Origin: Streptomyces chilikensis
Lineage (GTDB): Bacteria > Actinomycetota > Actinomycetes > Streptomycetales > Streptomycetaceae
Direction: 5' to 3'
Length of the DNA: 34,298 nucleotides
NCBI RefSeq assembly: GCF_001642695.1
Contig: NZ_LWCC02000121.1
Span: 1 to 34,298 of the forward strand
The translations under genes were made by a program, and so were the position numbers. The notes beneath the pieces are model-generated. The model ran no database searches. It was not told the DNA's origin and saw only the letters and a list, made by a program, of their open reading frames with translations. Positions 15,428 to 23,039 of this stretch are shown one piece after another; the first letter of the stretch is position 1, and each line of letters begins with the position of its first letter.

Positions 15428-15847
15428 ATGGGCGTCATGGTCAGCAGCACGTCGTGGAGCCACCGCCCTGCGAGGCGCTCCTTCGTGCTGCTGGTGATGA
15501 CGGTGTTGACCGGCGTGCTGGGCATGCACGGACTCGCCCCCGGCGGAGCGCTGCCGGCCCAGGCCCACGCGACCCACGCGACCCACGCGATGGCGGCAGG
15601 TCACGCAGCGGACGCTCTCCCCGCAGACATTGCCTGCTCGCACGGTCTTGACGGTCCGCACCATCTTGCTCACGCGGACGGCACCTGTGCCGCGGCGGGC
15701 GTCACCGTCCCGTACACGCCGCCCACGCCGGACACCGGTCCGGTCGGCCCTCCCTCTGACACCTCCATGCCGGCGAAGGACATGGCGTCGACGGACGGCG
15801 GGCGCGCGCCGCCCGATCTGTCCGAGCTGCAGCTCCTGAGGGTGTAG
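15428..15847 (+). CDS. DUF6153 family protein
   Basis: 139 residues. A basic N-terminus and one hydrophobic segment SFVLLVMTVLTGVLGMHGLAPGG form a signal anchor or signal peptide; then His/Ala-rich THATHAMAAGHAADA and the family's ACSHGLDGPHHLAHADGTCAAAGV, with two cysteines, and a proline-rich tail. This matches DUF6153, a short actinobacterial envelope protein frequently beside DUF305 genes. Alternative ATG at 15437. Neither has a good Shine-Dalgarno: GGAGGAG occurs at 15396-15402, too far upstream. The protein is probably exported with its His-rich part outside. Function unknown; metal association is inferred. Confidence 0.72.
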   Translation: MGVMVSSTSWSHRPARRSFVLLVMTVLTGVLGMHGLAPGGALPAQAHATHATHAMAAGHAADALPADIACSHGLDGPHHLAHADGTCAAAGVTVPYTPPTPDTGPVGPPSDTSMPAKDMASTDGGRAPPDLSELQLLRV

Positions 15848-15966
15848 AGCGGCCTGCACGACACCTCCGCCCCCGGTGCGGTGGCGGTGTCCTGCTTCCG
15901 CGCCTTCGGATCCGCCAGAACCGCGCGTCCTTCTTCGTGGGCAGCGCGGCGTCAAGGAGTTGCAGC

Positions 15967-16596
15967 ATGAACCGCAAGCGTTCCCTCATCCGTCGTACCA
16001 GCGCCGTGGCCACCGCAGCCGTGGCCGCAGTCGTCCTGGCCGCCTGTGGCGGCGGCAACAGCGACACCGCCGCCGGGCACTCCGGGCACGGCGCCGACTC
16101 CCCGGCCGCCTCGGCGCCGGCGTCCCAGGGGCAGCACAACGAGGCTGACGTCGCCTTCGCCAAGGGGATGATCCCGCACCACCGCCAGGCGATCGAGATG
16201 GCCGGCCTCGCGGCCGACCGAGCCGGGTCGGCCGAGGTCAAGGAGCTCGCCGAGGACATCAGGAAGGCCCAGGACCCGGAGATCAAGACCCTCTCCGGGT
16301 GGCTCACCTCCTGGGGTGAGGAGGTGCCCGCCGAGGGTGCCATGGATCACTCCACGCACGACATGGGCGGCATGATGTCGGAGGAGGACATGAAGGAGCT
16401 CGAGGACTCCTCGGGCAAGGCGTTCGACACGGCCTTCCTCGAGATGATGATCGAGCACCACGAGGGCGCCGTCGCGATGGCCAGGACCGAGCAGTCCGAC
16501 GGCAGCTACGAGCCGGCCAAGAAGATGGCCGACACGATCGTCACCTCGCAGACCGCTGAGATCACGCAGATGAACGAGCTGCTCGGCAAGAGCTGA
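15967..16596 (+). CDS. DUF305 lipoprotein
   Basis: 209 residues. Signal peptide with lipobox LAAC, lipidated Cys27, so anchored on the outer face of the membrane. The DUF305 (ferritin-like four-helix) domain has two typical His-rich motifs, MIPHHRQAIEMA near residue 71 and MMIEHHEGAVAMA near 162, separated by a Met/His stretch (DHSTHDMGGMM) that could bind copper. The ATG has AAGGAG 7 nt upstream. It follows DUF6153 by 120 bp and precedes the propeller lipoprotein, a common actinobacterial copper-linked set. A clear terminator follows, so the next gene may have its own promoter. Confidence 0.9.
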   Translation: MNRKRSLIRRTSAVATAAVAAVVLAACGGGNSDTAAGHSGHGADSPAASAPASQGQHNEADVAFAKGMIPHHRQAIEMAGLAADRAGSAEVKELAEDIRKAQDPEIKTLSGWLTSWGEEVPAEGAMDHSTHDMGGMMSEEDMKELEDSSGKAFDTAFLEMMIEHHEGAVAMARTEQSDGSYEPAKKMADTIVTSQTAEITQMNELLGKS

Positions 16597-16608
16597 CCGG
16601 ATCACCGA

Positions 16609-16640
16609 GGAGGGGCGGGCGCTGACGCGTCCGCCCCTCC
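16609..16640 (+). terminator. Rho-independent terminator after DUF305
   Basis: Perfect 10-bp arms GGAGGGGCGG (16609-16618) and CCGCCCCTCC (16631-16640), 12-nt loop, 12 bp past the stop. Confidence 0.7.
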
Positions 16641-16682
16641 CGGGCATGGCCCCCGCCTTCCTCAGCACCGTTGGGACTCACC

Positions 16683-17579
16683 GTGATCACTCCTGCTCGC
16701 ACTCGGCGGCTCCGCGCCGCATGTCTTCTGGCGGCGACCGCCACGCTCCTCGCCGCTTGCTCCGGCAACGACACCGACCGGAAAGCCCAGGCGTCGACAG
16801 CCGATCCTGGCACCGGCCACCTGCACGGCCTGGGCGTCGACCCGGCCGACGACGCCGTCTACGCCGCAGGTCACTTCGGCGTCTTCCGCATCGAGAACGG
16901 CAAGGCGGTCCGAGTTGCGGACCGCTACCAGGACACCATGGGATTCACCGTCGCCGGACCCTCGACCTTCCTGGCCAGTGGTCATCCCTCCCCGACCGAT
17001 CCCGATGCCCGATCACCACACCTGGGGTTGATCCGCAGTACGGACGCCGGGCGGACGTGGCGGACCCTCTCCGCGGAGGGAGAGGCGGACTTCCACGCGC
17101 TCGAGCACGCCGGGTCGTCCCTGTACGGCTTCGACAGCCAGAGCGGCAAGGTATGGGCGAGCACCGGTGGCGGACGCGGCTGGGAGCAGCGCGCGGAGCT
17201 GCCGGCGGTCGACCTCGCCGCTCACGCCGAGGCGTCCGACACCGTGTGGGCGGCCACCGGAGCGGGCCTCGAGCGCAGCGACGACGGAGGCAGGACCTTC
17301 CGGGAAGTGCCGGGCGCCCCTGGCCTGGTGGCCGTGGACGAGCCGGAGCGCGGACTGCTCGTCGGGCTCACGCCGGACGGCCGTGTCGTCAGCGGCGAAA
17401 GCGGCGGCGCCTGGGCGGACCGCGGTCGGCTGCCGGAGGGAGGAGAGGCGACGGTGCTCACCGCCGTGACCGCCCGGCGTCTGCTGGCCGCCGACAGCAC
17501 CGACACCGTCTACGAATCCACCGACGGGGGCCGGACCTGGACCGTTCTGCACCGGCCGTCGCGCTCTGCCCAGCACTGA
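16683..17579 (+). CDS. Beta-propeller (BNR/sialidase-like, F510_1955-type) lipoprotein
   Basis: 298 residues with a lipoprotein signal (LLAAC, Cys26). Repeats carry the BNR/Asp-box pattern: LIRSTDAGRTWRTL, GLERSDDGGRTFREV and VYESTDGGRTWTVL, with LHGLGVDPADDAVYAAGHFGVF as an initial blade; this is the Vps10/sortilin- or YCF48-like propeller annotated as F510_1955 family. The GTG at 16683 is preferred because it yields a normal signal peptide; the ribosome site is weak and a TTG lies 12 nt upstream. True glycosidase activity is doubtful: no catalytic residues can be seen. It follows DUF305 and is probably part of the same envelope metal-stress set. Confidence 0.83.
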   Translation: MITPARTRRLRAACLLAATATLLAACSGNDTDRKAQASTADPGTGHLHGLGVDPADDAVYAAGHFGVFRIENGKAVRVADRYQDTMGFTVAGPSTFLASGHPSPTDPDARSPHLGLIRSTDAGRTWRTLSAEGEADFHALEHAGSSLYGFDSQSGKVWASTGGGRGWEQRAELPAVDLAAHAEASDTVWAATGAGLERSDDGGRTFREVPGAPGLVAVDEPERGLLVGLTPDGRVVSGESGGAWADRGRLPEGGEATVLTAVTARRLLAADSTDTVYESTDGGRTWTVLHRPSRSAQH

Positions 17580-17581
17580 TC

Positions 17582-17600
17582 ACCCGCCCACGGGGCGGGT
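17582..17600 (+). terminator. Short hairpin after the propeller gene
   Basis: Arms ACCCGCCC (17582-17589) and GGGCGGGT (17593-17600) with a 3-nt loop, directly after the stop codon. Confidence 0.45.
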
Positions 17601-17740
17601 CGGCGGCAGCGGCCGAACCACAGGTGCCGTCGGTGGAGCAGCAGGAACGGGTCCGGGAGGTCGTGGCTTCTTCCTCGGACAGGTGGGACAGGGGTTTTCA
17701 CGTGGGGGAAGGCGGGTCTCGCCCTCTCCCCGTCTCGGGC

Positions 17741-17757
17741 GTACCCCCTGGGGGTGT
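17741..17757. promoter_or_regulatory. CsoR-like operator, box 5 (orphan)
   Basis: GTACCCCCTGGGGGTGT matches the 17-bp dyad in its core. It lies in a 290-bp gap between two genes that both end there, so no start codon is nearby. Confidence 0.55.
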
Positions 17758-17763
17758 TCCTCG

Positions 17764-17780
17764 CTGCCCCCGGGGGGTAT
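17764..17780. promoter_or_regulatory. CsoR-like operator, box 6 (orphan)
   Basis: Minus strand reads ATACCCCCCGGGGGCAG: one full half-site and a degenerate second half, centre 23 bp from box 5. Confidence 0.45.
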
Positions 17781-17889
17781 CGCCGTGCCGCGGTCCGACA
17801 TGACGTGGGCACGCACGTCCGGACAGCGCACCTCGCCACAGCAGCCGACCGGCCGGCGCCGCGGAACACGATCCGCGGATACGGGCGTG

Positions 17890-18798
17890 TCAGCCGAAGA
17901 AGGGGCCGCAAGCGATGAGCAGGGGAACCAGCAAGGCCGCGAGAGAGCCTCCGACGACACCGAGCCGCGCCGCACGCCCTGGTGTCGCCGCGGGGACGAG
18001 GAGCCGGTGCAGCCGAACGGCCGCACTGGACCCTCCCGCGCCGAAGGCCGCCCTGGGCGCCCGGCCCGCAGCCACCTCACACATGGCGGCCGCCAGATTC
18101 TCGCGCGAGTGCAGTCTCAACGCACGGTCGTCCGCAGCCATCTCCAGCAGAAGAGCTACCTGTCCCTTGGCCTGCCGGGCGAGCGGCAAGCCCGGAAAGG
18201 ACCGGCCGAACGCGTCCACCATCGCATGGCAGAGGTGGTGCCGCCCAGCGATGTGAGCCCGCTCGTGCGCGAGCACCGCGCCGAGCTGCTCCTGGGAGAG
18301 CACCTTGATCGCCGCGCGCGTCACCACGACCTGGCGATACCTTCCAGGCAGGCAGTAGACCACCGGGGTGTCATGGTCGACGATCACTGCGTCGTGGTCG
18401 GCGGAAGGGTTGCCCACCACGGCGAGCAGGGCCACGTGACGACGCTGAGCACGGCGAGTACGCCACACCCTGTCGAGGAACCAGCCTGCGGGAAGAAGCA
18501 CGACCAGGGCCGGCGGCAGAAGCGTCGCAGGGTCGGCTGCGGCATGTGACGCGGAGCCGACGGGAAACAGGCCGCAGGCGCTCAGCAGCCCGACCAACCC
18601 GTCGTGGACATGCTGTTCGCGCAGGACCAGGTGATAAGCGGCCAGCGTGACGGTCACAAGAAAAGTGGCCATCAGGGCGTACCACGCCAGCACTGCGAGC
18701 CGAGGCGCACGATGAGTCCACCGCGCCCTGGCCAGCACACGCGGGGCAAAGACACCGACGAAGGCCGCGTATCCGGCAAGGAACAGGGTCGACGTCAC
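17890..18798 (-). CDS. M56 (BlaR1-like) membrane metallopeptidase
   Basis: 302 residues. Hydrophobic helices at about 3-20, 34-57, 66-80 and 92-108 precede the zinc peptidase motif HERAH at residues 178-182, with GRHHLCH after it, and a last TM helix VVGGSLAALLVPLLIACG. This is the membrane protease part of BlaR1/MecR1-like sensors, without the large extracellular penicillin-binding sensor domain, as is usual in actinobacteria. The ATG overlaps the stop of the BlaI-like gene (ATGA). It probably cleaves or otherwise inactivates that repressor when an unknown envelope or stress signal arrives. Confidence 0.9.
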   Translation of the reverse strand: MTSTLFLAGYAAFVGVFAPRVLARARWTHRAPRLAVLAWYALMATFLVTVTLAAYHLVLREQHVHDGLVGLLSACGLFPVGSASHAAADPATLLPPALVVLLPAGWFLDRVWRTRRAQRRHVALLAVVGNPSADHDAVIVDHDTPVVYCLPGRYRQVVVTRAAIKVLSQEQLGAVLAHERAHIAGRHHLCHAMVDAFGRSFPGLPLARQAKGQVALLLEMAADDRALRLHSRENLAAAMCEVAAGRAPRAAFGAGGSSAAVRLHRLLVPAATPGRAARLGVVGGSLAALLVPLLIACGPFFG

Positions 18799-19163
18799 GC
18801 CTCGCCCCTCCGCTTCGCCGCCCGCAGAGCCGAGCGCAGAGCCTCCACCTCGGAGGCCGACATCTGCTCGACGAAACTGAGGAGAGCGCCGGCCGGGTCG
18901 GGGTTGTCCCCCAGCGCATCCTGCATCAGCGACGCCGTGTACTGCTGGCGACTGCAGGTGGGTTCGTACTGCCAGGCCCGCCCCTGCTTCTCGCGCTGGA
19001 GCATGCCCTTGCGGAAGAGGATCTCGGCCACGGTCTTCACCGTGCTGTAGGCAATGGGGCGCGTCCGGTTGAGATCGGCATGGATGTCACGCGCGGGCGC
19101 CGGTCGTCCCCAGGTCCAGAGGCGGTTCATGATCTGCGCCTCCAGCTCACCCAGCGGTCGCAC
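18795..19163 (-). CDS. BlaI/MecI/CopY-family transcriptional repressor
   Basis: 122 residues with the BlaI winged helix: LGELEAQIMNRLWTWGRPAPARDIHADLNRTRPIAYSTVKTVAEILFRKGMLQREKQGRAWQYEP, read in pieces as wHTH, recognition helix around AYSTVKTV and wing around KQGRAWQY. The C-terminal dimerisation helices include FVEQMSASEVEALRSAL. GTG start at 19163 with GGGAGGG upstream. Coupled to the M56 protease, it should be removed on induction. Two CTAAG dyads in the divergent promoter region are candidate operators, giving autoregulation plus control of the NlpC/P60 gene. A copper role (CopY) is possible given the neighbouring island but no CopY-like Cys cluster is seen. Confidence 0.92.
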   Translation of the reverse strand: MRPLGELEAQIMNRLWTWGRPAPARDIHADLNRTRPIAYSTVKTVAEILFRKGMLQREKQGRAWQYEPTCSRQQYTASLMQDALGDNPDPAGALLSFVEQMSASEVEALRSALRAAKRRGEA

Positions 19164-19270
19164 GAGACCCTCCCATCACCTTGTCGCATTCCGGCCCCGA
19201 GCGCGCATCGGCGCCGGTTCATCGTAGTGGCCGAACGGAAAGCGGGGCGCCCGGCCTTCCCTCACGCTGC

Positions 19271-19298
19271 CACATAGCTACTAAGTCCCTTAGAACAA
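19271..19298 (-). promoter_or_regulatory. Promoter of the BlaI/M56 operon with embedded operator
   Basis: On the minus strand TTGTTC (19298-19293), a 16-bp spacer, and TATGTG (19276-19271). The dyad CTAAG-TCC-CTTAG (19281-19293) fills most of the spacer, an ideal position for repression. Predicted leader about 100 nt. Confidence 0.5.
19281..19293. promoter_or_regulatory. Candidate BlaI operator 1
   Basis: Dyad CTAAG-TCC-CTTAG, same arms and spacing as the second copy 97 bp away. Confidence 0.6.
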
Positions 19299-19371
19299 TG
19301 AACCGCGATCCCTGCTGCGGATGGACAAAGAACTGCGGATCCACTTCGCACGATGCTGCAGGTGACCCGCG

Positions 19372-19401
19372 TTGCTGCTAAGACTCTTAGCTGTCTAGTA
19401 T
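19372..19401 (+). promoter_or_regulatory. Promoter of the NlpC/P60 gene with embedded operator
   Basis: TTGCTG at 19372-19377, an 18-bp spacer, and TAGTAT at 19396-19401. The spacer begins with the dyad CTAAGACTCTTAG. The predicted start near 19408 gives a leader of about 125 nt to the chosen GTG. Confidence 0.55.
19378..19390. promoter_or_regulatory. Candidate BlaI operator 2
   Basis: Perfect dyad CTAAGA-C-TCTTAG, extendable by one base on each side to 15 bp. Confidence 0.6.
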
Positions 19402-19533
19402 CCGCTCATGTCTTCGCATGGTCGGCCATCCACTCGGGATGGCGGCGAAGGTGCCGCCGAGTCCGCGGAACCCCGCGGAGCCGGGCCGATGCCCGCGCCC
19501 GACAGGCGGTCGAGGCAGAAGGAGCTCGTCCAC

Positions 19534-20577
19534 GTGGGGTCCCACCGTCGTCCCAAGCAGCCGAAGCGCACCTACACGACCATGCTCACGACTGCCGCCG
19601 CAGCGGCAGTGGCCTTCACGACCCAGTCCGCCGCCCACGCCGATCCCCTGCCGGACCCGAACAAGAAGGGCGTGAAGGCCGAGGTCGACCGACTCTACGA
19701 GCAGGCCGCGCAGGCGACCGAGAAGTACAACGGCGCGAAGGAGAAGGAGAGCAAGCTCCAGCGGGAGGTCGAGGACCTCCAGGACGCCGTTGCCCGCAGC
19801 CAAGAGGAACTCAACACGCTGCGGGAGGACCTGGGACTGCTGGCCAGTGCTCAGTACCGCGACGGCGGGGTGGACCCGTCCGTGCAGCTCTTCTTCTCCT
19901 CCGATCCGGATGGTTACCTCGAGAAGGCGGCCACGCTCGACCGGATCAGCGGCCGGCAGCTCGGGACGCTGCAGCAGATGCAGTCCCAGCAGCGCACGCT
20001 GGAGCAGCAGCGTGAGGAGGCCCAGGGCAAACTCAAGGATCTCGAGGACACCCGTGAGGAGCTGAAGGACAAGAAGAAGGAGGTCCAGGGCAAGCTCGCC
20101 GAGGCTCAGAAGCTCCTCAACACGCTGACGGCGCAGGAGCGCGCAAAGATCGCGGCCGAGGACCAGCGAGCCAACCGCGCCGGTCAGCAAGCCGACCTGG
20201 GCGATGAGGCCAGCGGCTCGCAGCGTGCGGCCGCCGCTTTTCAAGCGGCCCGGAGCCGGGTTGGCATGCCCTACGCGTGGGGCGCCACCGGACCGAACTC
20301 CTTCGACTGCTCCGGGCTGACCTCCTGGGCCTTCAACCAGGCAGGTGTCTCCATACCGCGTACGTCCCAGGCCCAGGCGAACATCGGCACCCGGATCAAC
20401 TCCCTGGGCGACCTGAAGCCTGGCGACCTCATCATCATGCGCAGCGACCTCAGCCACGTCGGCTTCTACGCCGGCAACGGACAGATCCTCCACGCTCCCA
20501 AGCCCGGCGCCGTGGTGCGCTACGAAGCGATCAGCACCAGCGGCATGCCCTTCATGTGGGGAGTACGCGTCAGCTGA
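19534..20577 (+). CDS. Secreted NlpC/P60 peptidoglycan endopeptidase with coiled coil
   Basis: 347 residues. Start: the GTG at 19534 with AAGGAG 9 nt upstream gives SHRRPKQPKRT followed by signal sequence MLTTAAAAAVAFTTQSAAHA; an ATG at 19408 in frame adds 42 implausible residues. Residues about 45-215 form a long coiled coil (many E/K/Q heptads such as LKDKKKEVQGKLAEAQKLL), and the last 118 residues are an NlpC/P60 domain with catalytic Cys259 (FDCSG), His308 (LSHVGFY) and polar His320 (ILHAPKPG). Typical RipA-like actinobacterial cell-wall hydrolase cutting D-Glu-mDAP/LL-DAP stem peptides. Its promoter faces the BlaI/M56 operon and carries a matching operator. Confidence 0.93.
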   Translation: MGSHRRPKQPKRTYTTMLTTAAAAAVAFTTQSAAHADPLPDPNKKGVKAEVDRLYEQAAQATEKYNGAKEKESKLQREVEDLQDAVARSQEELNTLREDLGLLASAQYRDGGVDPSVQLFFSSDPDGYLEKAATLDRISGRQLGTLQQMQSQQRTLEQQREEAQGKLKDLEDTREELKDKKKEVQGKLAEAQKLLNTLTAQERAKIAAEDQRANRAGQQADLGDEASGSQRAAAAFQAARSRVGMPYAWGATGPNSFDCSGLTSWAFNQAGVSIPRTSQAQANIGTRINSLGDLKPGDLIIMRSDLSHVGFYAGNGQILHAPKPGAVVRYEAISTSGMPFMWGVRVS

Positions 20578-21342
20578 ATCCCCGTCCCGGCCGTCAATCA
20601 ACGCTGGGGGCCACCCGGCTTCGGTGGAGGGGACGCGCTCGGGCGGTGGACCATGAACTCTCGGTCCCGGACGCCTCCCGCACCGGTTCCGCCCTCCACT
20701 CGCCCCACTCCGGTACCGGCCTCTCCATGATCGGTGTCCTGTCACCCCAGTACTTCGGCACGGCGGTGGTGAGGGCCTCGAGTGCGCACCCCGGCACCAG
20801 GCGGCGGTCCGTCGGACCGGACTCCTCCCTTCTCCTCGCCCGCGATGACGGCGGCCATCGCCCCTGCGGGCTTCTCCCGGCGCATGTGCTGCTTGAGGGT
20901 CTCCAGGGTCTCCTTCCTCTTGCTTCGCCGGAGGCGGAGGTCCACGAGATCCGCAGGGCTCCTGCCCACCAGTTCCTCGGAATCGGCATCCCGGAATTCC
21001 TCCGCCACACGCCTCGCCGAGGTGCTCCCCTGCCTGACCTGTCCGGCCTGTCCAAGCCGGACCTGTCCGGGTGAGGGGCGGTGCGCATGACATGGCGGAC
21101 TCCCGGGCCACGGCCAGGAAGCGCTCGATGCACGTGTACTCGCGCTCAAGGTCCCGTCACGCAGACACCCATCGGCCGCACCCCCAAGATCCTCGAATCG
21201 AACGGACGACACCTACCGGGCGCTTCACGAAGACGGCACGGCGTGGGGCCGCCGGCGACCGGGCGCCATCGTTTTTTTCCGCTCCTCCCACCCGTTGCGG
21301 CCGGTCCGGAACTGCCCGACGGTACTGCCGAGTCCTTCGGGT
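20578..21342. other. 765-bp gap, at most a weak minus-strand ORF
   Basis: No recognised gene. A minus-strand frame (about 21013-20742) gives VAEEFRDADSEELVGRSP and then a basic RLRRSKRKETLETLKQHMRREK stretch (in two parts) with fairly high third-position GC, so a hypothetical protein of about 90 residues is possible. It lacks a clear ribosome site and I do not recognise it. The rest of the gap shows nothing convincing. Confidence 0.3.
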
Positions 21343-22938
21343 ATGACTGCTGTCGCGCCCGAACCACCCTCCAGCACCCCGCCGGACCGGCCGCACTGCG
21401 GCCACGGCTCGGCCCCGGCCGATCCGGTCGGCTGCCGCGGCATCCCCGTCGGCGGCCACACCGCCTGCCTGGCCCACGTGAACGCGGCCGATCGCGCCGC
21501 CTACCTTTCGGCTCTGTCGCCCGGTGCCGACCTGGACCACCGCGGCACCCCCTTCACCCCTGAACTGCTGAGCCTGCTGCTCGGCTCCACGACGGCCGAC
21601 GCCACCGGCGGCCCGCGCCTGGGCGACGCCCGGTTCGAGGGGGCGGTCTTCTCGGGCGACGCCCGGTTCTCCCGGGCGTCCTTCTCCGGCGAGGCCCGGT
21701 TCGAGGGGGCGACGTTCTTCGGGGACGCGCTGTTCGACGGAGTGACGTTCTCCGGGCCCGCCCGGTTCGGGGGAGCGCGGTTCTTCGGCGACGTCACCTT
21801 CGGCGAGGCGCGGTTCGAAGGGACGCCCCGTCTGGGGCCACTGGCGTGCGGAAAGCGGGTGGTGCTGGACGGCGCGGTGTTCCAGCGGCCGGTGACGGTG
21901 GAGATCGCCGCCCGTCGGACGAGTTGCGTGCGGACGCGCTGGGCATCGACCGCCACGCTGCACCTGCGCCACACCGAACTGGACCTGAGGGACGCGGTCC
22001 TCGAATACCCGGTGCTCGTCGCCGCCCGCCCCGATCCGTTCCCCCTCGGACGTGGCGACTCGCTGCCGGAGGCGGAGCTGTCCGGCGAGGAGCCCGGAGT
22101 GCGCCTGGTGTCGGTGGGCGGGGTGGACGCCGCGCATCTGGCCCTTCACGACATCGACCTGCGGAGGTGCCGGATGGCCGGTGCGATTCATCTGGATCAG
22201 ATGAAGGTGGACGGCTGGTGCACCTTCGCCACCACGCCTCCCGGCTGGAACCGGCGGTTCCCCTGGCGGTGGAGCCGACGCAACACCCTGGCCGAGGAGC
22301 ACCACTGGCGGGTGCGCACCGCCGGCCGCTCCGACCGTGCCGCGGCCCTCGGCTGGGGCACCCCGCCGCGGGACGCCCCCGCCCTCAAGCCCGCGGCGGT
22401 GGCGGCGCTGTACCGGCAGCTGCGCAAGTCGCTGGAGGACGGCAAGAACGAGCCGGACGCCGCCGACTTCTACTACGGCGAGTGCGAGATGCGCCGCCAT
22501 GACGCCACCCGGCCCCGGGGCGAGCGCGCCTTGCTGTTGCTCCACTGGGCCCTGTCCGGGTACGGGCTGCGCGCCTCCCGCGCGCTGGCCTGGCTGGGGG
22601 CGGCCATGGCCGTCACCGTCGCGGTGATGATGCTGTGGGGCCTGCCCGCCGACGATCCGAAACCCACCACCACCGGCCGCCAGGTCGCCGCGGGACAGGA
22701 GATCACCCTCGTCACCGACTCCCCCGAACCGGTCAACCCCACCGGCCCGCTGCTCGAACGGGTCACGGGCGACCGGTGGGAGAAGGCCCTGCGTGTGGTG
22801 ATCAACTCGGTGGTCTTCCGTTCCTCCGGCCAGGACCTCACCACCACCGGCACCTACGCCGAGATGGCCTCCCGGCTCACCGAACCCGCCCTCCTCGGCC
22901 TGGCCGTCCTCGCTGTCCGCAGTCGTGTCAAACGCTGA
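21343..22938 (+). CDS. Pentapeptide-repeat membrane protein
   Basis: 531 residues. A Cys-containing N-terminal segment (CGHGSAPADPVGC, then ACLAHV) could be a small zinc site. Residues about 90-160 are pentapeptide repeats of the A(R/L)F(E/S/D)G type (DARFEGAVFSGDARF, EARFEGATFFGDALF), forming a right-handed beta helix; further repeats occur near 240-300. Then a soluble segment with YRQLRKSLEDGKNEPDAADFYYGECEMRR, a TM helix ALAWLGAAMAVTVAVMMLWGL and a C-terminal hydrophobic stretch LLGLAVLAVRSRVKR. ATG at 21343 chosen; ribosome site weak. A recurrent Streptomyces family of unknown function, perhaps membrane scaffolding. Confidence 0.83.
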   Translation: MTAVAPEPPSSTPPDRPHCGHGSAPADPVGCRGIPVGGHTACLAHVNAADRAAYLSALSPGADLDHRGTPFTPELLSLLLGSTTADATGGPRLGDARFEGAVFSGDARFSRASFSGEARFEGATFFGDALFDGVTFSGPARFGGARFFGDVTFGEARFEGTPRLGPLACGKRVVLDGAVFQRPVTVEIAARRTSCVRTRWASTATLHLRHTELDLRDAVLEYPVLVAARPDPFPLGRGDSLPEAELSGEEPGVRLVSVGGVDAAHLALHDIDLRRCRMAGAIHLDQMKVDGWCTFATTPPGWNRRFPWRWSRRNTLAEEHHWRVRTAGRSDRAAALGWGTPPRDAPALKPAAVAALYRQLRKSLEDGKNEPDAADFYYGECEMRRHDATRPRGERALLLLHWALSGYGLRASRALAWLGAAMAVTVAVMMLWGLPADDPKPTTTGRQVAAGQEITLVTDSPEPVNPTGPLLERVTGDRWEKALRVVINSVVFRSSGQDLTTTGTYAEMASRLTEPALLGLAVLAVRSRVKR

Positions 22939-23039
22939 CGCCTGCCCCGCGGGACGGCGGCCGGTCAAGCAGTCGTGCCCGCCTCGGCGCGGTGAGCGGA
23001 AACCCGGGGACGAGGGGACGCCGTCGGCGGGACCGGGAT

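Noticed and set aside
19408-19533. Upstream ATG for the NlpC/P60 protein
   Set aside because: It would add 42 residues before the signal peptide; the GTG at 19534 has a good ribosome site and matches the usual SHRRPK beginning.
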